A stretch of DNA of 64,000 nt from Hyphococcus sp. (GTDB lineage Bacteria; Pseudomonadota; Alphaproteobacteria; Caulobacterales; Parvularculaceae). The notes under the pieces are model-generated. The model had not been told where the DNA came from and did no database searches. It saw only the letters and a program-made list of their open reading frames with translations. A program made the translations under genes and the position numbers. Location: positions 1 to 64,000 of the forward strand of contig JANQJK010000026.1 of the NCBI GenBank assembly GCA_028281665.1, written 5' to 3'. Shown one piece after another: positions 1 through 7,096 of this stretch; the first letter of the stretch is position 1; each line of letters begins with the position of its first letter.

Positions 1-99
1 CGCCAATACAATCATGTCCGTCCACATCAAGCGCTCGGCATGCGTCCGCCCGTCCCGGAAACTATATGAAAAAGTGGCCTATGTGATTGGGGCTGGACA
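1..99 (+). mobile_element. Right end of an IS3-family-like insertion sequence (partial)
   Basis: Frame 1 reads the last 22 residues of a transposase, ending at the TGA at 67-69. It contains YNHVRPHQALGMRPP, the classic C-terminal signature of IS3/IS481-type DDE integrase-core transposases. The 30 bases after the stop end in GGGGCTGGACA (to about 99), which looks like an IS3-type terminal repeat ending in CA. Receptor coding sequence resumes directly afterwards. The left end of the element lies outside the window, so the IS group and target duplication cannot be checked. Confidence 0.75.
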
Positions 100-275
100 G
101 GACCATTGATTCAGAGGCGTCCGTCTTTTTCGATGGGTCCGGCATGGAGGTTTCGATTTGGAGCCGCAACGTGTCGGACGCCGAGTATGTGGTCTCAGGC
201 TTTGGCTTTATTGGCTACAATATCTTCTTAAGCAATACGAGGACCTACGGCGTGCGGGTCAGGAAAGAGTTCTAA
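100..275 (+). pseudogene. C-terminal remnant of a TonB-dependent outer-membrane receptor
   Basis: The frame from about 102 to the TAA at 273-275 encodes the last strands of a TonB-dependent receptor beta-barrel. WSRNVSDAEYVV matches the typical 'W.RNLTD..Y' penultimate-strand signature, and the fragment ends in RTYGVRVRKEF, a typical receptor C-terminus with terminal Phe. The rest of the barrel and the plug domain are missing, because transposase sequence abuts the fragment at about 99. The first in-frame start codon (TTG at 87) falls in the IS end and no ribosome-binding site is visible. I read it as the 3' stump of a receptor gene disrupted by IS insertion. Confidence 0.7.
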
Positions 276-322
276 GGAAAGTTCGAGACAACCAATCCGT
301 TGTTCCAGCTATGATTGAGAAT

Positions 323-568
323 TCACTGTTTGCTCGTAAGGTTGTCCGCAATCCGTGATTTCAGAGCGACGATGGCTGTGCCGACATTTTGGTCAAAGCC
401 GTTCAACATGCATGTTTTCTGCGCGTGGCGTAAGTTGTTTAAGGCAGATGTATAGTCGCCGGCATCTGCATCTGCGATTGCGCAAAGCAGGTGGAACAAC
501 GCAATCTCCGCAAGGCTGAATCTGTCGCCATACTTCTCCTTTATTTCGGCTAACCGCTCCAACTCCAT
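323..568 (-). CDS. Hypothetical 81-residue helical protein, possibly the detached TPR tail of the TonB-like gene upstream
   Basis: Predicted to be alpha-helical. The stretch around residues 18-50 (LAEIALFHLLCAIADADAGDYTS) resembles a tetratricopeptide helix pair. The reading frame stays open and protein-like upstream of the ATG for about 17 codons, back to a TAA, without another start codon. The TonB-like gene on the same strand ends only 62 bases upstream in a different frame. One explanation is a single ancestral TonB/TPR protein broken by a frameshift; the other is a small independent gene. I recognise no family with confidence. Confidence 0.4.
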   Translation of the reverse strand: MELERLAEIKEKYGDRFSLAEIALFHLLCAIADADAGDYTSALNNLRHAQKTCMLNGFDQNVGTAIVALKSRIADNLTSKQ

Positions 569-630
569 ATGAGGAGCTTCATTAGCAGCGAGATTTGCAC
601 GAACGCGATCGAGTTAGAACGACGAATTTT

Positions 631-1020
631 TCACTCGCGTTTCGCCGGCGTATTCAGGCGATCGAACTCTAACCTGATACTGATGTCGTGGTGTTTGATG
701 ACGCCGTCGCTCGGCGCTTGCATCCAAAAGCCCCATTTTCCGACGGCTTTTGTCGCACCCTTATTGAAGCAAGAATTCGAGGATTCCTTTATGCGAATAT
801 TCTCAGGTTTGCCGCTTGTTGAAACATCAAACGTTAAGACAATGGTTTCGGTAAAAGATGCTCCAAGCGCACATTTCTTGGGATAATCCAATACAAGGGG
901 ATTGCGTGGTTGAAATGCCAAATCCTCAGCAGTAGCCGTTGCCTGCGCCGCAAGTGCGACTAGAGCGAGTAGCGAAAACCCGGCCATTCCGTCCCTCTGT
1001 TTGTCCATGCTGGACATCAT
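631..1020 (-). CDS. TonB-like energy-transducer C-terminal domain protein
   Basis: 129 residues. An N-terminal hydrophobic segment (about residues 12-32, GFSLLALVALAAQATATA) looks like a cleavable signal peptide. Residues 55-123 match the TonB C-terminal fold: VLTFDVSTSGKPENIRI, a lone Cys in SSNSCF, ATKAVGKWGFW, then HHDISIRLEF. Unlike classical TonB there is no Pro/Lys-rich linker. Such short periplasmic TonB_C proteins are common in alphaproteobacteria that encode many TonB receptors. It converges on the receptor remnant at the left edge. The start is uncertain because ATGs lie at codons 1, 2 and 5 and no clear ribosome-binding site is visible. Confidence 0.6.
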   Translation of the reverse strand: MMSSMDKQRDGMAGFSLLALVALAAQATATAEDLAFQPRNPLVLDYPKKCALGASFTETIVLTFDVSTSGKPENIRIKESSNSCFNKGATKAVGKWGFWMQAPSDGVIKHHDISIRLEFDRLNTPAKRE

Positions 1021-1251
1021 ATTTTTTTTGGAAAATTACCCCATTCACCAGTGTGAAAATATGCTCAAATTGCAACATTGATTGCGGCAATTTTTGCGAA
1101 TTAAACCCGTTAGTTTTGCACCCGGTGAATGTTGTGAAGCATGGAAATAATCGCACGCCGCCAGATATGCTTCCGACTGTTACCCTAATGCAATTCGGGC
1201 ATATGCGAGTACTTTTGCGGTCTCTTAATTTATTGATTTAAATAGGTTAAT

Positions 1252-1328
<77 letters not shown>

Positions 1329-1450
1329 CCAACATGGCAATCAAGCGTTACCGCGTTGATTGTTCGTCGTTTTCCGAAATCGGGAAAAGGCGAGCGGCGG
1401 ATATAGCGAAGCCGCGCGCCGGGCGCAAGGGGCGGCTTGCGAATAAACGC

Positions 1451-2590
1451 CTAGGCGGCCTCGGGAAGGTCCGCGGCCGTTTCGCGCACCAGCATGTCAA
1501 CGACGGCGACAAGCGCTTCGGCCTCGTCGGCGCCGTCGGCTCTTGCCTTGGCGAACACGTCCAGCTGACGACAGGCGCTGGTGCCCCGTTTCATGATCGT
1601 GCGCGCATGGTTGACTTCTTTCACGCAACCGAGCGCCGTTGCGTCTTCGGTCGCCATTTCGATGATTTCCTCGATCAGCGATCCGAACGGCAGGGTCTCG
1701 CCCCGGCCGAGGTCGATCATCGAGTTGGTGCAGCCATAGCGCTGGGCGCGCCAGCGGTTCTCTTCAAGCATGATCCGCGGATAGATGCGCCAGCGCAGAT
1801 TTTTCAGACGGATGCGCGCAAGCATTCTGAGCAGGGACTGATACAATGCGGCGATGCAGAGCGCATCTTCAAGGCGCGTGCAAACGTCCGTAATGCGCAT
1901 TTCGAGCGTCGGGAAACGGGCGGACGGGCGCATGTCCCACCAGAGTTTCGTCGCGTCCTCCATAACCCCGGCTTTTATCAGCCGCGCAATCACGCGTTCA
2001 TACTCCGACCAGCTTTCGTAACGCTCGGGCATGCCGGTGCGCGGCATGGAATCAAAGATGCCGAGGCGCGAACAGCGCATCGCCATGTCGTGGCCGCCCC
2101 AGAACGGAGAGGATGTGGACAGCGCCAAGAGGTGCGGCAGGAAGTAACGCATCTGGTTCATCATATCGATGCGCAGATCTTCGTCCTCGATGCCGGCGTG
2201 CACATGCATGCCGCAAATCAGCATACGACGGATTGCCCCGCCCATGTCCTTGTCAAGGAGATCGTATCGCGGCGCGGGCGTATGTTTCTGCCGGCCCCAT
2301 TGCGCGAAGGGATGTGTCGACGCCGCCATGACCTGCATGCCGTGCTTCTCGGCGGTGTTGATGATGACCGACCGCAGCGCCGTCAGATGGTGGCGCGCAT
2401 CGGAGATATCGGCGCAGACCGGCGTGCCGATTTCCACCTGGCATTTCAGGAACTCCGGCGTCACGCGCTCGCCCAGCCGGCCCTTGCAATCCGACATGAA
2501 GTCCGGCGAGGGCTCCTCGACCAGATTGCGCGTTTCCGGATCGACAAGGAGGTATTCTTCCTCCACGCCTAGGGTCAGGGCAGGGATCAT
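1451..2590 (-). CDS. YbdK-type carboxylate-amine ligase (glutamate-cysteine ligase family 2)
   Basis: 379 residues, the usual length for the GCS2/YbdK family of ATP-dependent carboxylate-amine ligases. Visible signatures are the N-terminal GVEEEYLLVDPET (nucleotide/metal-binding strand), the central CGMHVHAGIEDE, and the later WWDMRPSARFPTLEMRI typical of the family. YbdK shows weak glutamate-cysteine ligase activity in E. coli, but the true substrate here is unknown. The ATG at 2590 directly precedes the conserved strand. Next upstream on the same strand, 42 bases away, lies an N-formylglutamate amidohydrolase-family gene. This pairing recurs in proteobacteria and suggests amide-bond chemistry on a glutamyl compound. 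Confidence 0.88.
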   Translation of the reverse strand: MIPALTLGVEEEYLLVDPETRNLVEEPSPDFMSDCKGRLGERVTPEFLKCQVEIGTPVCADISDARHHLTALRSVIINTAEKHGMQVMAASTHPFAQWGRQKHTPAPRYDLLDKDMGGAIRRMLICGMHVHAGIEDEDLRIDMMNQMRYFLPHLLALSTSSPFWGGHDMAMRCSRLGIFDSMPRTGMPERYESWSEYERVIARLIKAGVMEDATKLWWDMRPSARFPTLEMRITDVCTRLEDALCIAALYQSLLRMLARIRLKNLRWRIYPRIMLEENRWRAQRYGCTNSMIDLGRGETLPFGSLIEEIIEMATEDATALGCVKEVNHARTIMKRGTSACRQLDVFAKARADGADEAEALVAVVDMLVRETAADLPEAA

Positions 2591-2632
2591 CGGCCGGCCT
2601 CCGGTTTCGAACGGGCGTTAACGCCGCCTATC

Positions 2633-3385
2633 TTATGAGCTTTTGCCCATCGCGCCAACGCCGCGGGCGAGAAGACCGGCGATCTCTTCGGCGCCGGCGG
2701 CGTCCGTGATGAGGTCCTGGCGCACCTCAAAGGTGAGGTGGCGCATGCCGCGCGGGCCGATATGCCGGTCTACGGAGTAGTTAAACAATCGCGCATCGTA
2801 AGGTTCGTTGTCGCCGACGGGCCAGTCGGCGTTGCGTCGCAGCCAGTCGATCATGAACTTCGCGGACGCTTCGTCTTCCCGCCACAAAAGGCCGGCGCCC
2901 CAGGGGCGTTCGTCGCCGGCGCCCATCAGGCGATTGGTGAAACTGTGCACGGATATGGCGATGGGATCCGCATGGCGCTCGGCAAGCTCTACGATCGCCG
3001 CGCCGAGGCGGTCCTGATACGGTTCGTGAAAATCGTGAAGCCGCGCCGCCCGGTCCGCATCGGTCAGCATCTGGTTCCCCGGAACCGGGATCTGGTCGGC
3101 GACGGCCGGAATGAGATCATGGGAGGTGGGGTCTCGGTTGGGATCTACAATGAGCCGCGAAAAGCCGCAGGCGAGATAGGCGCAGCCGAGATTGCGGGCA
3201 AGCGCTTCGGCCACGGCGCCGGCGCCGATGTCCCAGGCGATATGCGTCGCGAGAATATCCTGCGGCAGGCCGAGGCAGTCGAACGAGGCCGGCATGGCGT
3301 TCGATGCATGGTCGCAAAAGACGAGAACCGGCGCGTCGCCGAACCGGGCTTCGGTCGCGATCTCTATGTCGGGCGCATCGGTCAT
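2633..3385 (-). CDS. N-formylglutamate amidohydrolase family protein
   Basis: About 250 residues. Family motifs are VLVFCDHASNAMP near the N-terminus, HIAWDIGAG, GFSRLIVDPNRDP, a central ISVHSFTN (metal-ligand His), and C-terminal HLTFEVRQDLI. Members are Zn-dependent amidases; the HutG type releases formate from N-formylglutamate. No hut genes are nearby, so histidine degradation is not supported by context. The frame is open to 3481, but the extra 32 codons overlap the start region of the divergent solute-binding gene and look non-conserved. I therefore prefer the ATG at 3383-3385. Probably co-transcribed with the YbdK-like ligase. Confidence 0.85.
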   Translation of the reverse strand: MTDAPDIEIATEARFGDAPVLVFCDHASNAMPASFDCLGLPQDILATHIAWDIGAGAVAEALARNLGCAYLACGFSRLIVDPNRDPTSHDLIPAVADQIPVPGNQMLTDADRAARLHDFHEPYQDRLGAAIVELAERHADPIAISVHSFTNRLMGAGDERPWGAGLLWREDEASAKFMIDWLRRNADWPVGDNEPYDARLFNYSVDRHIGPRGMRHLTFEVRQDLITDAAGAEEIAGLLARGVGAMGKSS

Positions 3386-3481
3386 GAATTTTCGAACAAA
3401 CACTTTCCGCCGGCCGCTTTCAAGCTTGGGCCGCAATGGCGCCCATGGCATACTGCCGCGGAACGAAAACTGGAGCGCCAC

Positions 3482-4300
3482 ATGACGCGTATATTGGTTT
3501 TTCTGGCGGCGTTTGTGATGTCGGGCGTCGCCTCCGCCGCCGATCTTGACGAGATCAAGGCGCGGGGAACCTTGCGCGTGGCCGTCGCGCCCCTGTCGCC
3601 TTTCGTCATCAAGGCGCCGGATGGGGCGTTTTCCGGTTTCGAGATCGAATCGACATCGGCGCTGGCTGAAAGCCTTGGCCTGACGGTCGAGTATGTTGAG
3701 CGGCCGTTCTGCGAGCTTGCAGAGGCCGTGCTCTCCGGCAAGGCCGATGTGATTGCGTCAGGCTTCTCCAACATGCCGACGCGTCGGCGCCTCCTCGACT
3801 TTTCGCTGCCCTATCACGACACCGAGTATTTCGTCTCCGTGACGCGGGACGCCGTGAAAGAGGCCAGGACCCTGCGCGGTCTCAACCGCAAGGACATTTC
3901 CATCGCCTATCAGCATGGGGGCGTTTCCGGCATGGTCGCCCATGGGGAGTTTCCGGGCGCGGACCTCAAAGGCTATTCGTCTTTCATCGAAATCCTCGAC
4001 GCCATGGAGCGGGGCGCGGTCGACGGGGCGGTCCTGTTCGATCCCTATCTCGACATGGCGCGCTCGATCCCGGAGCATAAGTTCCGTGTGCCCCATAAAT
4101 TCGCCCTGACGCGCACGATTGAAGCCTTCGCCATGGCGAAGGAGCAGGATGAGCTGCGCGAAGCGCTGAACGCCTGGGTCATCAGCCAAGATCTTGCCGG
4201 CTATTGGGACGCGCTGGAGAAGAAATGGTTCTCAGACGAATACGCCATCGAGTCCGCACCGCCGGATCACGCCTGCGCCGTGGCGGTCCCCGCAGGGTGA
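3482..4300 (+). CDS. Periplasmic amino-acid-type solute-binding protein (SBP family 3)
   Basis: 272 residues. The signal peptide is MTRILVFLAAFVMSGVASA, with likely cleavage after residue 19. The mature protein starts like family-3 binding proteins: LDEIKARGTLRVAV, then GFEIESTSALAESLGLTVEYV and FSNMPTRRRLLDFSLPYHDT. This is the fold of polar amino-acid ABC-transporter binding proteins. No permease or ATPase genes adjoin it, so it may be an orphan binding protein or serve a distant transporter. The ATG at 3482 is chosen because the signal peptide begins there. The frame stays open far upstream, but only as the shadow of the opposite-strand amidohydrolase. Confidence 0.85.
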   Translation: MTRILVFLAAFVMSGVASAADLDEIKARGTLRVAVAPLSPFVIKAPDGAFSGFEIESTSALAESLGLTVEYVERPFCELAEAVLSGKADVIASGFSNMPTRRRLLDFSLPYHDTEYFVSVTRDAVKEARTLRGLNRKDISIAYQHGGVSGMVAHGEFPGADLKGYSSFIEILDAMERGAVDGAVLFDPYLDMARSIPEHKFRVPHKFALTRTIEAFAMAKEQDELREALNAWVISQDLAGYWDALEKKWFSDEYAIESAPPDHACAVAVPAG

Positions 4301-4335
4301 GCGCGCGGGGCGACACTGCCGCGTCGCCCGCTTCA

Positions 4336-4587
4336 CTATTCATCGGTTGACTTTGAGATCGTGCATTCCTGCAATTCGCCGACGCCGATATTGATATCTT
4401 CCGTGCCGCCCTTTTCGCCTGACTCCTTCATTTCCCGTTCAACGCCGAAGGAAAAAGAATCGCCGGCGGCGGCCTCGCCCGCGTCAGCGCGTTTTGGTTT
4501 CTCGGCCGGTTCAGCACATTCGTCGGCAAGGGCCGGCGCGGTGATGAAGGTTGCTGCAGCAAACGCCGCGAGGGTGGATTTCAACAT
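4336..4587 (-). CDS. Small secreted protein of unknown function
   Basis: 83 residues. An N-terminal signal peptide (MLKSTLAAFAAATFITAPALA, cleavage after about residue 21) is followed by a short, very acidic and Glu/Lys-rich mature region with two Cys (DECAEP near its start, LQECTIS near its end). These could form one disulphide in the periplasm. I recognise no family. It is followed on the same strand by no close gene and stands between the solute-binding protein and the hydroxylase. The signal peptide and codon use support a real gene. Confidence 0.6.
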   Translation of the reverse strand: MLKSTLAAFAAATFITAPALADECAEPAEKPKRADAGEAAAGDSFSFGVEREMKESGEKGGTEDINIGVGELQECTISKSTDE

Positions 4588-4626
4588 GGTCTCCCTCCAT
4601 TCCTGTTGACCGGGCCAGCATAGGCC

Positions 4627-5559
4627 TCAGGCGCGGCGAGGACAAATGGCTGCGTTGGCCTCGCGGGAGTGTGTCGCCACGCCCTGTTCCCGGCGGTACT
4701 GCGCGCGCAACTCGGCGCTTGTCGCGCTTTCGCCGTTCGGCGCCCAGCCGGGCGGGCCGAACAGCAGCATCGGCCAGTGGCGCAAGGGGTATTTCTTCAC
4801 GTCGTTGATGATGTTGCCCCATTCGTGAAAGGCGATGCGAAACGGATTAGCCGAACCTGACGGCTTGATGAGGCCGTATTCCACGGGCTCTGTTTCGCGC
4901 TCCTCCACATAAGTGCCGAACATCCGGTCAAAGATCATCAAAACGCCCCCATGATTGCGGTCGAGATAGTCCGCGTTCTTCGCGTGATGGACGCGGTGGG
5001 CCGAGGGCGTGTTCAAAATGCCCTCGATGAACGGGAGCTTGCCGATCAGATTGGTGTGCAGCCATGACTGATACATAAGGTTCACCGCCAGCATGATGAC
5101 GATATGCGCGGGCTGGAACCCGATAAGGCAGAGCGGCGCGTAAACAAGCCCGCCCATGGAGATACGGTTCGTCCAGCCGAAGCGATAAGCGGCGAGGAAA
5201 TTCATCTCCTCAATCGAGTGATGCACCGAATGGGTCGCCCAAAGCCAGCGGATCTCGTGGCTGAGGCGGTGGAACCAGTAATAGAAGAACTCAACGCCGA
5301 TAAAGAGCAGGGGGATATAATACCACTGCGCCATCGACAGCTCGAACAGCCGGGCGTCGTATGCGAGAAACCAGATGACGCCCACAAGGCTGAGCGGCAC
5401 AGAGCTTATCAGCCGCTGGCCGATAGCGATGACGACCGAAGCGATAGACTGGCCCTTCGTATAAAGCGTCAGCCCGCGCTTGCGGCCGATCCAGAATTCG
5501 ACAGCGATCATCACCGCGAAGACGGGCAGGAAAAACATCAGATAATGATGAACGCTCAT
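4627..5559 (-). CDS. Sterol desaturase / fatty-acid hydroxylase family membrane protein
   Basis: 310 residues with several membrane segments (about 5-20, 45-65, 82-105 and a region near 140-165). The di-iron histidine clusters of the ERG3/FA-hydroxylase superfamily are all present: HRLSHE near 117, HSVHH near 131, and HRVHH near 190. These are inner-membrane, oxygen-dependent hydroxylases or desaturases of lipids. The substrate cannot be told from sequence; sterol, hopanoid, carotenoid and ornithine-lipid hydroxylases all share the fold. It is transcribed alone. A link to the hopanoid genes 19 kb away is only conceivable. Confidence 0.88.
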   Translation of the reverse strand: MSVHHYLMFFLPVFAVMIAVEFWIGRKRGLTLYTKGQSIASVVIAIGQRLISSVPLSLVGVIWFLAYDARLFELSMAQWYYIPLLFIGVEFFYYWFHRLSHEIRWLWATHSVHHSIEEMNFLAAYRFGWTNRISMGGLVYAPLCLIGFQPAHIVIMLAVNLMYQSWLHTNLIGKLPFIEGILNTPSAHRVHHAKNADYLDRNHGGVLMIFDRMFGTYVEERETEPVEYGLIKPSGSANPFRIAFHEWGNIINDVKKYPLRHWPMLLFGPPGWAPNGESATSAELRAQYRREQGVATHSREANAAICPRRA

Positions 5560-5650
5560 TTGCCGGGGCCTCTACCGATGGGCTGTTTCTATCATACGCC
5601 GATATGTCTGTAATCCGTCCCGGGGACGTTTGGGGCGGCGATCCGCCGGC

Positions 5651-6118
5651 TTAGCCGATCAGGTGGAAGATCTCGGTGCGGACTTCCGCTTCGGGCTTTG
5701 TGGTGGGGTCGTCCACATAGATTTCCCAGGCCGGGACGGTTTTGGCGAGGCCCTCCTTCTCCGCGTGATCCCACATTGCTTTGTGCGTCTCGTGCATCGT
5801 CGTATAGGCGCCCACATGGGTCGCGGTCAGAACCTCGCAAGCAGGCATGACGTCGGCGCGCACATTGCCCTCTGCCCTGGCCGCGTCCTCCGCCGAAACG
5901 AACACGGCGGCGCGAAATCGCATCGTGTCGCCCGACGGCTTTTCCAGATAGATGGAGCACGGCATGGTCAGCGGCTGAATTCCTGCGCCTTGCGTGAACC
6001 CGAAGACCTCGCCGAAGCCGGAAGCCATGGCGCCGGCGACTTCGTTTTTTGAAAACGACGCCTCCCGGTCGACATAAAGGTAATGCTGCTCGGGCAGGGA
6101 TTTGCGGGTGATGTCCAT
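5651..6118 (-). CDS. GyrI-like / AraC effector-binding-domain protein
   Basis: 155 residues from the ATG at 6116-6118, which has a good GGAGG ribosome-binding site 7 bases upstream. The frame is open to 6235, but that extension lacks conservation features. The protein has two repeats of the GyrI/SHS2 small-molecule-binding fold: YVDREASFSKNEVAGAMASGF, and the C-terminal EVLTATHVGAYTTMHETHKAMWDHAEKEGL, followed by WEIYVDDPTTKPEAEVRTEIFHLI. The last element matches the family ending (E.YxxDP.......TEI..PI). Such stand-alone domains bind or hydrolyse small hydrophobic compounds, and no DNA-binding domain is present. It lies downstream of no obvious partner. Confidence 0.75.
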   Translation of the reverse strand: MDITRKSLPEQHYLYVDREASFSKNEVAGAMASGFGEVFGFTQGAGIQPLTMPCSIYLEKPSGDTMRFRAAVFVSAEDAARAEGNVRADVMPACEVLTATHVGAYTTMHETHKAMWDHAEKEGLAKTVPAWEIYVDDPTTKPEAEVRTEIFHLIG

Positions 6119-6356
6119 GGGTGGCCTCCGGGGGTTTTCAGGGACGGTAGCACGGGGCGCGAGATTTTTCTCCTCCAGTTTTAATGGGCTTAAAATGCTG
6201 GGCAGGCGAAACCCGGCGGCGGCTTTTTTACTCATGGGCGCATTATACGGCGCCGGGGGAAGGCGGGCGCCAAATTTAATATATTAAATTTACCAGGCGC
6301 CCCTTGGTCCCGTGATATCCTTCCGCCCGCCGCCGGTCGGGTTTCACCCCTCGACC

Positions 6357-6386
6357 CGCTCATCCCGGTGAAAGCCGGGATCCATT
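6357..6386. repeat. REP-A palindromic element (single module)
   Basis: A CGCTCAT lead is followed by an imperfect inverted repeat CCCGG-tgaaag-CCGGG and a GATCCATT tail. This is the same architecture as the other REP-A modules in the window. It ends 5 bases from the stop codon of the GIY-YIG gene. Confidence 0.85.
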
Positions 6387-6391
6387 AGTCG

Positions 6392-6679
6392 TCAATGGTT
6401 GAGTGTTTCATAAAGGTCGTCCCACTCGGGATTTTCTTTCTCAATCAGCTCAATCTTCCATGCGCGTTTCCATTCCTTGATTTGGCGCTCTCTCGTAAAG
6501 GCGGCCTCACGGCTGTCATGGGTTTCGAACCAGACAAGGCGATTGACATCATATTTTGACGTGAACCCTCTATGGATCTTGTTTTTATATTGCCAGACCC
6601 GAGCTTTCAGGTCTTCAGTAGATCCCGTATACAGCGTGCCGTTTTTCTTGTTGGCGAGAATGTAGACAAAGAAATACAT
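6392..6679 (-). CDS. Small GIY-YIG nuclease-domain protein
   Basis: 95 residues, a single-domain GIY-YIG protein of the UPF0213-like class. The core is FVYILANKKNGTLYTGSTEDL (the family's GIY...YIG appears as VYI...LYTG), then a conserved Arg in LKARVWQYK, RLVWFETHDSREAAFTRERQIKEWKRAWK with the catalytic-type Glu, and NPEWDDLYE at the end. The biological role of these single-domain proteins is not established. The gene lies between two REP-A palindromes in direct orientation, one 5 bases beyond its stop and one about 35 bases upstream of its start. Base composition is lower in G+C than its surroundings, consistent with transfer. Confidence 0.88.
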   Translation of the reverse strand: MYFFVYILANKKNGTLYTGSTEDLKARVWQYKNKIHRGFTSKYDVNRLVWFETHDSREAAFTRERQIKEWKRAWKIELIEKENPEWDDLYETLNH

Positions 6680-6713
6680 GCAAAATCTCTGATTTCTTTA
6701 AATTCTATCGACT

Positions 6714-6743
6714 CGTTCTTCCCGACGAAAGCCGGGGTCCAGA
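6714..6743. repeat. REP-A palindromic element (single module, degenerate)
   Basis: TCTTCCCG-acgaaag-CCGGGGTCCAG, same orientation as the module at 6357, lying just upstream of the GIY-YIG start codon. With the module at 6357 it brackets the nuclease gene. Confidence 0.75.
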
Positions 6744-6833
6744 AATGTATCTACTCAAACGGGCCTATGATTTTCGAATAAACGATGGTTGCACCTCCTG
6801 ACACGTATCTAACCGTCATCGGGTTTTAGGCGT

Positions 6834-6866
6834 CCCTGGATTCCGGCTTTCGCCGGAAAGAACGGG
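6834..6866. repeat. REP-A palindromic element (inverted orientation)
   Basis: CCTGGATTCCGGCTTTCGCC followed by GGAAAGAACGGG: the reverse-complement form of the REP-A module, with the TGGAT tail on the left. Confidence 0.75.
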
Positions 6867-6896
6867 GAGGAGAGCATGCGCCAAAACCCACCACCC

Positions 6897-6925
6897 GATC
6901 TCCCCGGCGAAAGCCGGGGCCCACG
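6897..6925. repeat. REP-A palindromic element (single module)
   Basis: Core CCCCGGCGAAAGCCGGGG, flanked by GATCT and CCCACG. Perfect GC stem with a GAAA-type loop, forward orientation. Together with the module at 6834 it makes an inverted pair. Confidence 0.8.
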
Positions 6926-7096
6926 CGCGCGCTGCCGTATGCGATTCGCAGGTGTTGTTAGCGGGTTACCGGCCAAAGGCAGGGTGTTTTACAATATATA
7001 AACGGTACTTGATAAAAATACTGTGAGGAAAATGAGGATACCATGAAAAATATATTAGTTACCATACTCAGTATACAACGGTAGAAACTTCGCTTT

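Larger units (their letters stand above)
6680..7096. other. Gene-poor spacer with three REP-A modules and an AT-rich remnant
   Basis: This 417-base gap contains REP-A modules near 6714, 6834 and 6897, then an AT-rich stretch (about 6985-7085). At 7043-7084 a tiny open frame with a good GAGGA-type leader reads MKNILVTILSIQR before TAG. It looks like the first codons of an exported protein whose remainder has been lost. No other gene is visible. Confidence 0.6.

Noticed and set aside
2738-3481. N-terminal extension of the solute-binding protein frame
   Set aside because: The signal peptide at 3482 marks the true start. The extension is the shadow of the amidohydrolase gene.
6357-6925. Possible CRISPR array
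   Set aside because: The repeats are self-complementary, occur in both orientations, have irregular spacing and no spacers of constant length. No cas genes are present.
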